Below are positions 18,736 through 29,024 of a stretch of DNA of 64,000 nt, in pieces (the stretch's first letter is position 1; every line of letters begins with the position of its first letter). The DNA is from Gongronella butleri (taxonomy: Eukaryota; Mucoromycota; Mucoromycetes; Mucorales; Cunninghamellaceae), in contig JAIWZP010000008.1 of the NCBI GenBank assembly GCA_025201375.1, positions 62,001 to 126,000 on the forward strand, in the 5' to 3' direction. A program made the translations under genes and the position numbers. A model generated the notes under the pieces. It searched no databases. It had not been told where the DNA came from and saw nothing but the letters and a program-made list of their open reading frames with translations.

Positions 18736-18910
18736 TCCTATCCCCTCCTATCCCCAAGTTTCGCTACCGCCGAACTGGCTATTCCCCCCTCACCCTTGCG
18801 ATTATTGTTTTAATAAAGATTTATGTGTTTTTTTTTTAAAAAAAAAAAGCTTTTTCCAGGGCGGCACAATACTGAATACAAAAAAAAACAATACAACCCC
18901 CCCCTTTTTT

Positions 18911-19705
18911 TCCAAGCTGGCGACTCGTAGAATACACCGACACAGTGTGTCGGGTGTGCAACCGTCATCACGAGACACAGGACCACTTCCTTTTTGATTG
19001 CCCGCTCAAATGACAGGCGCGTACAGCTATGCTCGCCAAAGATCCCCGTTTCAACAGATTTATGCTCAAAAAAAACTGGCTACCGTCCAAGAGCTCTTTC
19101 GCGTTCTCTGACGTTACACAAAGTTCAGCGACACCCTCTGGACGAGCCCAGCACCCAGAAAATCGCTCTCGATCTGGTGGAGGATGCTCCATGAAAAGAT
19201 CCCCACCAGGGTTCGCGGCCTACACAGGCAATCCCATTACGACGACGCGACACGCCTACTATGCCAACAACGCCCACGTTCTGGTATCATGCCCCAAGAA
19301 ATGACCAATCTGGCAACAATTCTTACCCGGGCAAAGCAAGATAAGATATTAGAATTTATTTGGTCCCCAGCAATCACCGCCGATGAATTATTTGTACCCA
19401 TCTGTAACGCTCTGAACTCCATATGGGCTTCCCACTGGAATTACATCTTCGCCCCTCCTGGCCCTGTCCAATCGAAGGACATCCAGATTTCACTGTTGGA
19501 TTAATTTTTGATTGTCATGTTTAAAGTACTCTTTTATACAAAAAATAGATATAAACATAATAATATAAACTGTCCACAGCCCCAAGGGAGCTGATCCCTC
19601 AAATCGCACATACCATACGGGTATTATGGAGTGCCCACTAGGCGCTTATTTTCGACAACAAGGCATCATGGTCAGTATAATACAAGACACAATCGACTAC
19701 TGTGA
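18911..19705 (+). mobile_element. LINE-2-family relic, split by another LINE fragment
   Basis: 18911 to about 19090 matches LINE-2 near 17195-17360 (CAAGCTGGCGACTCGTAGAA, then the zinc motif). 19572-19705 matches LINE-2 from about 17367 to the ORF2 end (CCAAGGGAGCTGATCCCTC). Between them lies an unrelated insert (19092-19560). Stop codons and indels show that it is dead. Confidence 0.75.
19092..19560 (+). mobile_element. Nested 5'-truncated LINE fragment
   Basis: It interrupts the LINE-2 relic. A frame reads WRMLHEKIPTRVRGLHRQ, the pattern typical just before the zinc motif of LINE ORF2, and continues to LNSIWASHWNYIFAPP before a stop near 19504. It ends in TTTTATACAAAAAA (about 19533), the same 3' tag as the ultra-short insertions. 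Boundaries are approximate. Confidence 0.65.
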
Positions 19706-20083
19706 CATGGGAACAAAAGGACCAAAAAGGGACGAATTGGGCCAGCTCCACATCACATCTGATCCATGAGGCACTCGATGGCCTAGTGTGTGTGGCGCTC
19801 TGAGTCCCGCCCCCCTGTCAAGGAGATGCAGTCATCCTGGAATACGCCTGAAAGCGTGGAACACGCAAACACACACACACCAAAAGCTCAGATGTAGGAA
19901 AAGCGGGCGCCGTGCGCCCGTGCGGGGAGCGGAATGAACAGCAGATTTTCGGTGCCTGAGGCCGACGAACCCAGGGCCCAATCAAAAGGGCCTGTCAAAA
20001 TTGATAAAGAAATGTTTTTTTTTTTCCTCCTTATTTCCTTCTTTTCTTTTCTATTCTTTTTCGACCCTCTTTTATTTCATCAT
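19706..20083. other. Region upstream of ERG6
   Basis: 378 bp. It holds a short CA run (about 19871-19881), an imperfect GC-rich palindrome (GCGGGCGCCGTGCGCCCG, near 19901) and, next to the gene, a pyrimidine-rich tract typical of promoters in this window. No coding sequence recognised. Confidence 0.4.
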
Positions 20084-20591
20084 ATGGCTTCTCAGGGAAC
20101 TGTGTCGGCTGTTCATGCCGAAGATATTGCTTTTGCCAAGGCACTGCACGGTAAGGAGGTCAAGTCTGGCTTGATCTCCAACTTGCGCTCGAAAAATGCT
20201 GATGTCCACAATGTCGCCACTGGTGCCTACCTGGACATGTGGAAGAAGGCTGAGACTGAAACCAAGGATGATGAAGACAAGCGTTTGAATGAATACACAA
20301 CGTTGGTCAACTCGTATTACAACTTGGCGACCGACTTTTATGAATATGGTAACACTTTTGAAAGCTTCAGCTACTAGTGTTTTTGTGCCTCCCGTTCTCA
20401 TCATATGCTTTCTTGCTATCTTTCATCTCGCTAGGTTGGGGTGGTAGCTTCCATTTTTGCCGTTACTATATTGGTGAAGAGTTCTTCCGTGCCATTGCTC
20501 GCCATGAACACTATTTGGCTGCCAACATTGGCATCAAGAAGGGCATGAAAGTCTTGGATGTAAGTGTATCGATCTGCTGCTTCAAGGTCCC

Positions 20592-20628
<37 letters not shown>

Positions 20629-21440
20629 ATTGACTAGGTCGGCTGTGGTGTTGGTAAGTGTCATCAGCTGTTTAGAGATGATGTGATTGAAATCTAACTT
20701 TTTGGTGTATTATAGGTGGTCCTGCTCGTGAAATCGCCCACTTTACTGGTGCGCACATCACTGGTTTGAACAACAATGCTTACCAAATCCAACGTGCCTT
20801 CCATTATGCCGCCAAGGAGGGATTGCAAGATCAAACCAACTTTATCAAGGGCAACTTTATGGAGCTGCCTTTTGAAGAAGCCTCGTACGATGCTGTGTAT
20901 GCCATTGAGGCCACTTGCCACGCTCCCACCTTTGAAGGTGTCTATGGAGAAATTTTCCGTGTGCTGAAGCCTGGTGGTGCCTTTGGCTGTTATGAATGGT
21001 GCATGACCGACGATTTTGATGAATCCATTCCTCACCATCATGAGATTGCCCACGGCATCGAGAAGGGCAATGGTATCCCCAAGATGCGCCCCACGCGCGA
21101 GTGTCTGCAGGCCCTGAAGAACGTTGGCTTTGAGATTGAGATCCACCAAGATTTGGCAAACATGGGTGACACGATCAACTGGTATTACCCTTTGGAAGGC
21201 GACCTCCGAAAGTGTCAAACTGCTCGCGATTACCTGACGACGCTAGCCATGACCAAGGTGGGCCGCCTTGTGACCACCAACATGTGCCTTGCCTTGGAAA
21301 AGGTCGGCCTTGTCCCCAAGGGCACGGTCGAAACTCAAAAGTTCCTTGAAGTCGCCGCTGACAATCTTGTCGCTGGTGCCCGTGAAAATCTGTTCACTCC
21401 CATGTTCTTCTTTGTGGCTCGCAAGCCCATGACTGCGTAA
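20084..21440 (+). CDS. ERG6: Sterol 24-C-methyltransferase
   Basis: Exons 20084-20348, 20435-20559, 20638-20653 and 20716-21440 (376 aa, normal length). It transfers a methyl group from SAM to C24 of zymosterol-type sterols in ergosterol synthesis, at ER and lipid droplets. Visible motifs: VNSYYNLATDFYEYGWG and SFHFCRYYIGEEFF (substrate-binding region I), SAM motif I VLDVGCGVGGPAREIA, YAIEATCHAPTF, FRVLKPGG and YEWCMTDDFD. The third exon is only 16 nt and encodes the core of SAM motif I (VGCGVG, residues 131-136). The intron before it holds a long T run. The start is the first ATG after the pyrimidine tract and begins MASQGTVSAVHAED. Confidence 0.97.
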
Positions 21441-21512
21441 TTCCATCATCCTTACAATTTAATGCCCATTATAAAAAACGTAATGTTTCTCTGTCGACAA
21501 ACGCGTGTGTTG

Positions 21513-22637
21513 CTATTTTTCGTTATCTGAAGAGGTTTCTAATGCATGGACAATGTTGGTGGCAATCGATCGATAATGAGTAGCAAATGAGCTTTCGGGG
21601 TGCGAGACAACAATGGGTTGACCAGCATCTGAGAGCTGACAAATGTCAGCATGCAGAGGAACTTCCCCCAAAAAAGGAATATCAAGCTTCTCGGCCATGC
21701 GCGCAGCACCGTCTTGTCCGAATATGTGGGTCTCATGATTGCAATTTGGACACACGAAGAGTGACATGTTTTGCACCAAACCAAGGATCTAAAACAACAA
21801 AAAGAAGCATTGGTCGCCCCGAATTGGGTTTTAAAGAACATGGACTTACAGGCACGTCCACCTTTTTAAACATGTTGGTCCCTTTGACGGCATCTATCAA
21901 TGCAATGTCTTGTGGCGTGGACACGATCACAGCTCCTATGTTGCACATTCAGTTGTTAAAAGAGTAACTTCACTTGATCCCTTCCCTACCATCAATGACA
22001 ACCTGTTGACTTAGAGTCAGTTGCACATCGCCAGTGCCAGGGGGCATGTCAACGAAAAGATAATCGAGATTGTCCCATGCTACTTGGTGCAGCAGCTGTT
22101 GCAATGCCTTCATGACCATGAGTCCACGCCATACAACAGGTGCCTCCTTGTCCACAAGAAATCCCATTGACATGCATTGAACGCCATAGTTGATCAATGG
22201 CACCAAGCGATCACCCGTTTCTGTTAAATCAGGCTCGCCTTGGAGATTCATCAGACTCGGCACCGAGGGACCAAAGATGTCAGCGTCCAGAATGCCCACA
22301 CGGTGCTTCATTGCCGCCGTTGCCAGCGCGATATTCACAGCAGTTGTCGACTTGCCCACCCCTCCCTTCCCAGACGACACCACAACCACTTTCTTAACGC
22401 CTGGGATCGGGAGCTTTTTCGGTAGACCGCGCTGCGCTCGTGGCATCGTGGGTGGAGGACGCGCGGCTGCTGATCGTGGTGATCGTGGTAACCCCTGGTA
22501 AAAAAAAAAAAAATAATAATAATAATAATGTATGAATGACTGCCTGACGTTAAGCAACACAGTGCACATAAGCCTACCAGGGGGTTTTCATGCAAGATCT
22601 GCCGAGTATGTGAAAAAAAACGTCGCCCCAGGATCAT
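21513..22637 (-). CDS. IND1: Mitochondrial Fe-S assembly P-loop ATPase, IND1/NUBPL type
   Basis: Exons 22637-22578, 22494-21990, 21935-21850 and 21788-21513 (308 aa). The basic N terminus ([15 protein letters not shown]) looks like a mitochondrial presequence, and [12 protein letters not shown] is read across the first intron. Other motifs: [29 protein letters not shown] (residues about 42-70, deviant Walker A), [69 protein letters not shown] and the cluster-binding CPNC. Known role of IND1/NUBPL: delivering 4Fe-4S clusters to respiratory complex I. It is distinguished from cytosolic NBP35 and CFD1 by the presequence and the RGLPKK region. Confidence 0.92.
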
Positions 22638-23556
22638 TTTGCAAAAAAGTTGCGAGTTTGAGTTAAAACACACACAAAAAAAAAAGGACATTTGACGCTT
22701 TTGACGCTGAAACAAAATCTTTCCCTGCTCGCTTGCCCGGCGCGTAAAAATTGAACCACAGCCCCTGAAGTTTTTTTTCTTGCATCCACAGCCAAAATAA
22801 AAAAAAAGCTCTCTTTGTCACTCTTGTGCAAAAGAAGCGATCGCAGTCCATGCCAACAGACAGATAATTTGTGTTCCTGCTTGGCAAGACCCAAACATGG
22901 TAGTTATTGAAATACAACTTGCCCAAGATACGGTTTTTTTTTCACTGGATGCTGAAAAATAAAAGTCATTTGCATGTGCTTCACAGGGGCGTCATTTGAT
23001 GAAATGCATTTCTTAAAATTTGATCAAAAAGGTGGCACACACGTCTCCGCTTTTCCCAGAGTCACGGTTTTTTTCCCTTTCTCGCACGATCCTCAGGCAT
23101 TTGCTTTTATTGGACGTGTAGTTGATATGTTAATTCAATTTTATGTGCTCTGTGGTGCAAGCAATGACGATACGGATGGGATGTTGCAATCGATTGTTTC
23201 GGTGGCAATGGTCCATGGCACCATACTCACACGTGTATCAATGATAGCCACTGAAAGAACGATACGCGATCATCGACTTCTTCATTTTCTTGTTCGTCCA
23301 ATGAATTAGGTTTGAATGGAAAACGTTTTGAAGACAATATGACATTTTTGTGATTCTTGTGCGCGCTTCATCATGGCTTTTTGTCCTTTCAGAGCAGGTT
23401 TGGCAAATTTTGGTTAGACCAGAGTCGGAGATTTGGCCGTTGCATGATCGTTTTGTGTCACAAAATCTCAAATCGTGAAGTTTAACTTTGCAAGTTCATA
23501 TAAAAGAAACCACGCTTGCCGTGACTGAATCACACAGCTGTGGAATTATATTTACA
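22638..23556. other. Intergenic region, IND1 / phosphoesterase
   Basis: 919 bp between divergent genes. It contains (ATT)n-like and A/T-run sequence near IND1 and two unconvincing open frames (22974-23309 plus, 23238-23471 minus) with no recognisable domain. Nothing else seen. Confidence 0.4.
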
Positions 23557-24529
23557 ATGCTTTTCATTTCTTTTGTTTTGTGTGCTGTCTTTGGTACCTT
23601 GGTATCTGCCCTGGTGCCTGGAAAATACTTTGACAGAGTCGTCATTTTCATTTTTGAAAATCAAAATTATGCAGATGTGCACGCTGACCCTTACTTTGGT
23701 TCCCTGGCCAGCAACCACAGTGGTAAAATACCCATGGAAAGAAAGAAAAAAAGGTGGACGCTGATGCAATTGCCATGGAAAATTAGGTGTGGAATTGACA
23801 AATTATTTTGCAACCACCCATCCGTCGCAACCGAATTACATTTCTCTGATTTCTGGCTCGACGGACGGCGTGTTCCTGGACTTCAATTCCAACATCAAGC
23901 GCAATTCCATTGTGGATCTGCTCGATGTCAAGGGCATTTCGTGGAAATCGTATCAGCAGGCTTACCCAGGCAACTGCGATACATCATCGTCCGTTGGCAC
24001 ATACCATCGCAAGCATAACCCATTCATTTCTTTCACCAATATCCAAAATAACGCGACACGGTGCGCAAACATTGTCAATGCAGATCAATTGGACGTTGAC
24101 ATCAACAACAACCAGGTGCCTCAATTCGTTTTCTACACTCCGGACATCAACAATGACGGGCATGACACCAGTTTAACGTATGCTTCGAACTGGTTCAAGG
24201 GATTCCTTGAGCCCCGCATCACCAACAGCAACTTTACAAACAACACCATGTTTGTCTCGACGTGGGATGAGGCCAAGGACTACTTGATTCCTAATCAAGT
24301 GCAAACAGTGCTTTTTGGCCCCTCTTTCCGTCTCACGCCAAGCCTTGCGACATCCAGCAACACAAAATATAACCATTACTCGCTTTTGCGTTCAATCGAG
24401 GACAATGTAAGGTCAAAATGCAAAGAAATTGATTAGCATTCCTGATCTTTTTTTTTTTTTTTTTTTTTTTAGTGGGAGCTCGGTAACTTGGGCAAACATG
24501 ACGCCGACGCTGTGCCTTTTGCGTTTTAA
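23557..24529 (+). CDS. Secreted phosphoesterase-family protein (acid phosphatase type)
   Basis: Exons 23557-23722, 23787-24406 and 24473-24529 (280 aa). A signal peptide is seen at the N terminus (MLFISFVLCAVFGTLVSAL). FDRVVIFIFENQNYADV follows, then ATTHPSQPNYISLISGS, hallmarks of the phosphoesterase family that includes fungal phosphate-repressible acid phosphatases and bacterial phospholipase C. Further motifs are FVFYTPDINNDGHD and FVSTWDEA (metal and substrate region), ending HYSLLRSIEDNWELGNLGKHDAD, as in that family. It probably works outside the cell to release phosphate from organic phosphoesters. It is convergent with STE12, with 38 bp between stop codons. The precise substrate is not known. 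Confidence 0.88.
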
Positions 24530-24567
24530 AATAAAAAAAAAATCCTTTTTTTTTTATTCTTATTTTT

Positions 24568-25287
24568 TTACAATGTTGTGCAAGGAAACAATGAAAGTGA
24601 TTTGCGGACGAGTTCAAAGATGTCTTGAGACGCATCCAAAGTCAGAGTGATCGCTGGAGTGGAGACCGCTTTGCTGGTTGCTTCTATTCCTAGTTTTTCG
24701 CGCTTCAAATCCCGCTCCAACGCGTCCAGAAATAGCCGATCATGAGGAACGGAAAACCAGTAGAATACCTTTTGCTTTTTTTTGGTACGAATGCAATTGT
24801 TTTTGTACAGCATGTCCAAAAATTCAGATCGAGGCTCTTCCAAGGAGGCATCTTGCCCGGGTTTCAGATTGCGCAGGTCGCTGAACACGCCTTCTTCAAA
24901 CTTTTTAAGATTCTGCACTGGTCTGCCAAACGCGTGGAATCGAAAGACAAGCGAGCGAACAATGTCGGTTCCTGTGATATAATACAAATTGTTCCACAAG
25001 ACGCAAGAAATTTGATCACCTGTTGGCAATGGAAACGAATGAATCTGGTGCTGCGGACAATGCAAGTCATGGAGACCATGCCAGCGATTGTTGGCCGTTG
25101 CCAAAAAGAGCTTCAATTCATCAATCTGGGCCATGCGCTGCGCGTAATCATTGTCGGTGGGCACTTGCAGCGGAAGAAGAATATTTGCAATCAAAGAGCT
25201 TTCGTCTGCTTTATTGGCTGCTGTCATCAATTCCTCGTCATCGCTTGTAGCAGATTTCTGGGTATTTTGCTGGTTTGGGGCGTCCAT
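24568..25287 (-). CDS. STE12: STE12-type homeodomain-like transcription factor (short form)
   Basis: Single exon, 239 aa. The STE DNA-binding region fills the middle: MAQIDELKLFLATANNRW, SCVLWNNLYYITGTDIVRSL, VFRFHAFGRPVQNLKKFEEG, VFSDLRNLKPGQDASLEEP, YKNNCIRTKKKQKVFYW and SVPHDRLFLDALERDLKREK. These are near-diagnostic of fungal STE12. Known role: end-point regulator of MAP-kinase-controlled mating, filamentation and invasion. Unlike many filamentous fungal homologues (600-700 aa with two C2H2 fingers), this one stops about 40 residues after the DNA-binding domain, with no zinc fingers or long activation region. It is tandem with DPY30 (96 bp between DPY30 stop and this ATG). Confidence 0.93.
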   Translation of the reverse strand: MDAPNQQNTQKSATSDDEELMTAANKADESSLIANILLPLQVPTDNDYAQRMAQIDELKLFLATANNRWHGLHDLHCPQHQIHSFPLPTGDQISCVLWNNLYYITGTDIVRSLVFRFHAFGRPVQNLKKFEEGVFSDLRNLKPGQDASLEEPRSEFLDMLYKNNCIRTKKKQKVFYWFSVPHDRLFLDALERDLKREKLGIEATSKAVSTPAITLTLDASQDIFELVRKSLSLFPCTTL

Positions 25288-25383
25288 AGTGGAGAAGAGA
25301 AGTGTGCTCAAGGGGGAAAAGAAAGAAAGAAAGAAGAAGAAAAAAAAAACAAACAAAGCCAAAATAAGGAGGCAGGTCATCTC

Positions 25384-25748
25384 TCATTCGTGATTTTGAG
25401 CTTGTTGTTGCGACTTGTCCAAGAGAAACTTCCCCAGGTATTCGAGAGCGTTTTCTGGTCTACAAGAACAAAATTGTAAGCGACGTGTTAAAAAAAAATA
25501 TATATATAAATAAAATATATCGATTGGCTATACCTTTCCGCAACCAAGAGCTTCATGCCTTCGAGGAGAACAGGCACGACCGTTTTATCCAAATAGATCC
25601 GGGGAGCGATGCTGGCCGTATGCGAGGGCTTCAATTGAGCCTCAAACGACGCTACGTCTTCCATTGTATCCTGGGCTGTTTCCTCGCCTGTGGCGGCTTC
25701 GACGATCTTGTCAGATTCGTTGAGCAGTGTCGCTTTGAATTCTTCCAT
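25384..25748 (-). CDS. DPY30-domain subunit of the COMPASS/Set1 complex
   Basis: Exons 25748-25534 and 25459-25384 (96 aa). The C-terminal Dpy-30 motif reads RIYLDKTVVPVLLEGMKLL, then AERPENALEYLGKFLLDKSQ, joined correctly only when the intron is removed. The acidic N terminus is poorly conserved. Known role: a dimeric helical module that docks on the ASH2/Bre2 subunit of the Set1 histone H3K4 methyltransferase in the nucleus (yeast Sdc1). The intron contains a TA-rich run. It is divergent from the acetyltransferase gene, with 129 bp between starts. Confidence 0.93.
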
Positions 25749-25877
25749 TGACCAAAAGAAAAAGATGCGAGCTTGGCGGCAGAATTGAATCTCCTTTTTT
25801 GACCCCCAGGTTACTTTTTTTAAATTTGCCTTTCTTCTTCACTTTGCACCAATTTGCATCCTTGGATATTTTGCACC

Positions 25878-27315
25878 ATGGCAAAGCAGCAAAGACAACT
25901 CGGCATGCTCGAAAAAAACCAAATTGCAAAGCAGCTGACCAAGGGCTACGCATCCGTCACACTGACAGCAATTGTGAATCACCCGCCCAGACCAATTGCC
26001 ACGAATCCAGCTTCATTCTATATACAACAATTTCAGCCTGCTTTGCAGCGCATGCTCGCGCAACATCCAATGCTGCGTTTAACAGTGGCTGACGTCGAGA
26101 AACCAAGCGCGCACTTTGTGCAATTGGATCGCTTTTTAATGGATGATCTCGTTTTTATTACGGAAAATCACGAATTTTGGGAAAAGCCATGCCTTGAACG
26201 CATCATAAGGGAAGAATGTCAGCACCACTTTGACTTGTTTGCATCCGTGCCACTTTGGCGACTGCGCGTGTCATGTCATGCTCAGCAATTGGACAGCTGT
26301 TGTGTCACCTTGACTCTTCAGCACGTCATCATGGATGGGTTGAGGTATGATTTTGATTCCAAGGTAGCCACGCCACATCTTTTCATCCTTTTTTTTTTTT
26401 TGAAGCACGCTTGTCTTTTGGAAGGATCTTTTACAGCACCTCAATGATACCAATGATCAAAAAGATGCATCCGGTGTGATTGATTTGGATCCCGTGGTTA
26501 ATGTGCCCTTACCATTCGAGCTCCGTGGATGTCCCATTGTCGAACTTGGCCCCTACTCGGACTTCATCCCCGAAAACGGGTGGCAAGGTGATTTCGCCGC
26601 CCGCGAAAATGAGGAATTGGACACCGTGGTCCATATTGACCATTTTGGAGGCGATGCGCTCGCGACCTTGGTGAAACGTGCAAAAATAGAATACGTCTCC
26701 GTTCATTCGGCAATCTACGCCGCCTATCTGCTTGCCTGGGCCTCTCGATACCAAGGCCGATCTGTGAAGACTGCAACAGCCATTAATTGCCGCCCATTCT
26801 GTGTCCCTCCCGTTGGCGACGAATTGGGCATTTTCTTTGGTCGCTACGAATGTGGATGGGATGAAATAACGCTTGCACTTCACGCTGAAAACGATCTCGC
26901 GTCCTTTTGGGATCTGGCTCGTGAGTATCATACGCGTTTGCAAGCCAAAAAGCAAGAGACATGCCAAAGAACCTTACTTACAGACTCCCTGCTGCCAACA
27001 TATCCTGAATCTTACTGTAATGTGTGGACTTCTGCACGCAAGAAATTTTCAATGGGCCGTAGCGGTGGTTTAAACATCAGTGACCTGGGACGATTTGATG
27101 TGGATCAGGAAGGAAAGGCATGGACTATGACGGAGACTTGGTTTTGCCAGAGCGCCCACTCATTTGCCACGGTGATCGCCTTGAATGTCATTACGACGTG
27201 TGGCCAGCTGGACGTCGCGTTCACCTGGCAGCAAGGCTCCGTTGTCGACCATACAGCAAAGGATGTCATTCGTTCTTTTATGAGAATTTTGTCTTCCCAG
27301 GCCACCACTGTTTAA
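25878..27315 (+). CDS. Alcohol acetyltransferase-like (condensation-domain fold) enzyme
   Basis: Exons 25878-26344 and 26406-27315 (458 aa). It belongs to the CoA-dependent acyltransferase superfamily: HVIMDG (H149 and D153, the HxxxDG catalytic motif) lies just before the intron. The next exon continues STLVFWKDLLQHLND, then YVSVHSAIYAAYLLAW, TAINCRPFCVPP and LGIFFGRYE. This layout matches the fungal AATase/ATF-like family, which acetylates alcohols or sterols using acetyl-CoA; the actual substrate cannot be told. No membrane segment or signal peptide is obvious. Confidence 0.8.
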
Positions 27316-27536
27316 CGCTGGTCATACATACAAAAAAATGGACATTTTAATAAATTAGTGCCCCAAGCGCGTGTCGGGGGAGGGGGAAAGGGCGCGGGCG
27401 CGTTCTAGCTAGTTTTTCCAAATTTGCCAAGGCGTCGCCAATTCAATTTTGGATAGAAAAAAGGTTGCCCCACTCGAATTGGTGTACTTTTTTTTTCATC
27501 CTCATTCCTTTAGAGTTGACTGATAGAGTCCTCATC
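27316..27536. promoter_or_regulatory. Promoter region of ARPC1
   Basis: 220 bp with AATAAA (about 27347) for the upstream transcript, a G-rich block (GGGGGAGGGGGAAAGGGCGC near 27376) and a T-rich tract leading into the ARPC1 start. The G-rich block stands out in an otherwise AT-rich spacer. Confidence 0.4.
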
Positions 27537-28869
27537 ATGGCCAATCCAATTTGTTACGATATTGCAAACGCGCCCATCACGGCTCACTCGTTTAATAAGA
27601 ATAGTAAGTCGTTTTTGTGCCTTTTTCGTATCTCGGATATTGCAACTTATCGTGTTTCATCGTGATAGAGCTTGTCGTGTGTCCCAACACGAACGACGCC
27701 CATGTTTATGAGCACGAGGGCTCCAATTGGACGCTTGAGGCCACTCTAAAAGGTGTAAGTGTGTTAAAAACACTGCAAAAGACAAGGAATTTGTGATTTA
27801 TTTTTCATTTGCATTCGCAGCATGACAAGGTGATCACCAGCATTGATTTTGCGCCTAACACGAACCGCATTGTGACGTGTTCGCAAGATCGCAATGCATA
27901 TGTGTGGACGCAGGAGCCCGATGGCACCTGGAAACCTGGCTTGGTGTTGCTGCGCATTAATCGAGCCGCGACATACGTGCGCTGGTCTCCTAACGAGGAG
28001 AAATTTGCGGTGGCAAGCGGCTCACGCTGCATTGCCGTTTGCTACTTTGAAGAAGATAATGATTGGTGGGCGTCCAAGCACGTGAAGAAACCGATCCGCA
28101 GCACGGTTCTCTCGCTGGATTGGCACCCGAACAATGTGCTCTTGGCAGCGGGCTCGGCTGACATGAAAGCGCGCGTGTTCTCCTCGTTCATCAAGGGCCT
28201 GGATAAGAAGCCGGCGCCCACGGTGTGGGGCGACAAGCTGCCCTTTAACACGGTGTGCGCTGAATTCTCCAATGGTCGTGGTGGATGGATCCATTCTGTT
28301 GCGTTTTCGCCCTCGGGTGATCGCCTTGCCTTTGCTGGCCACGATGCTACCATCAATGTCGCGGTGCCTGGTGCAGACGGTGCTCACCTTGTCTATGCTG
28401 TTGATTTCACGTCGCTGCCCTGCCGCTCGCTGATCTGGGCCAATGAGCGCCAGCTCGTCGGTGCTGGCTTTGACTGCGCGCCCATCTTGATTGAGTCCAA
28501 GGACGATGTCAATTGGAACGTCGCTGGATCGCTGGATGTGGGCAAGAAAAAGACCGCCGCCGTGTCGTCTGTGATGAACCGCTTCAAGTCGATGGATTCG
28601 CGCGGCCAATCGAGTGATCAAGATACTGTATTATTGACCACGCATCAAAACACGATCAAGTAAGGGTCAATCCGGTTTTCGCGCGCGAAATGGCTCATTT
28701 TTCTTACATTTTTCATTTTTTTTCTTTTATCATTAGTGAGGTGCGCGTCTTTAGTGGCTCGCGCGACAATCTGTCCCAGTTCTCAACTTGTGGCGTGGAT
28801 GGCAAGGTGGTCATTTGGGATTTTGACCCATCGACGCTCAGCGTCGATTTGGCTAGCTTGAGAATCTAA
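27537..28869 (+). CDS. ARPC1: Arp2/3 complex 41-kDa subunit (WD40)
   Basis: Exons 27537-27603, 27669-27754, 27821-28659 and 28737-28869 (374 aa, the normal length). WD-repeat beta-propeller with characteristic ARPC1 segments: ITAHSFNKNKLVVCPNTNDAHVYE (read across intron 1), HDKVITSIDFAPNTNRIVTCSQDRNAYVW, LVLLRINRAATYVRWSPNEEKFAVASG, WHPNNVLLAAGSADMKARVFS, WIHSVAFSPSGDRLAFAGHD and, at the end, FSTCGVDGKVVIWD. Known role: scaffolds the Arp2/3 complex and contacts nucleation-promoting factors during actin branching at endocytic sites (yeast ARC40). Confidence 0.97.
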
Positions 28870-29024
28870 ATTCCCCCTTGACTCGCTGTTTCGATGCTCC
28901 TCCAAGTGCTCCGATGTGGTGTACAATATTTCCGATCCTTCCGTCGCTTTGCGCTCGCTTCGAGGTATTGACTCGCTCTCTCTCTCTTTCTCTTTTTTTT
29001 TTTTTTTTTGTTTTACTTGTCGTC

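Noticed and set aside
22974..23309. 111-codon plus-strand frame between IND1 and the phosphoesterase
   Set aside because: No family resemblance, no splice context, and AT-rich promoter-like surroundings.
28878..28966. Possible 5' exon of the RhoGAP gene
   Set aside because: A donor-like GTATTG exists, but no AG acceptor lies between it and the ATG at 29025.
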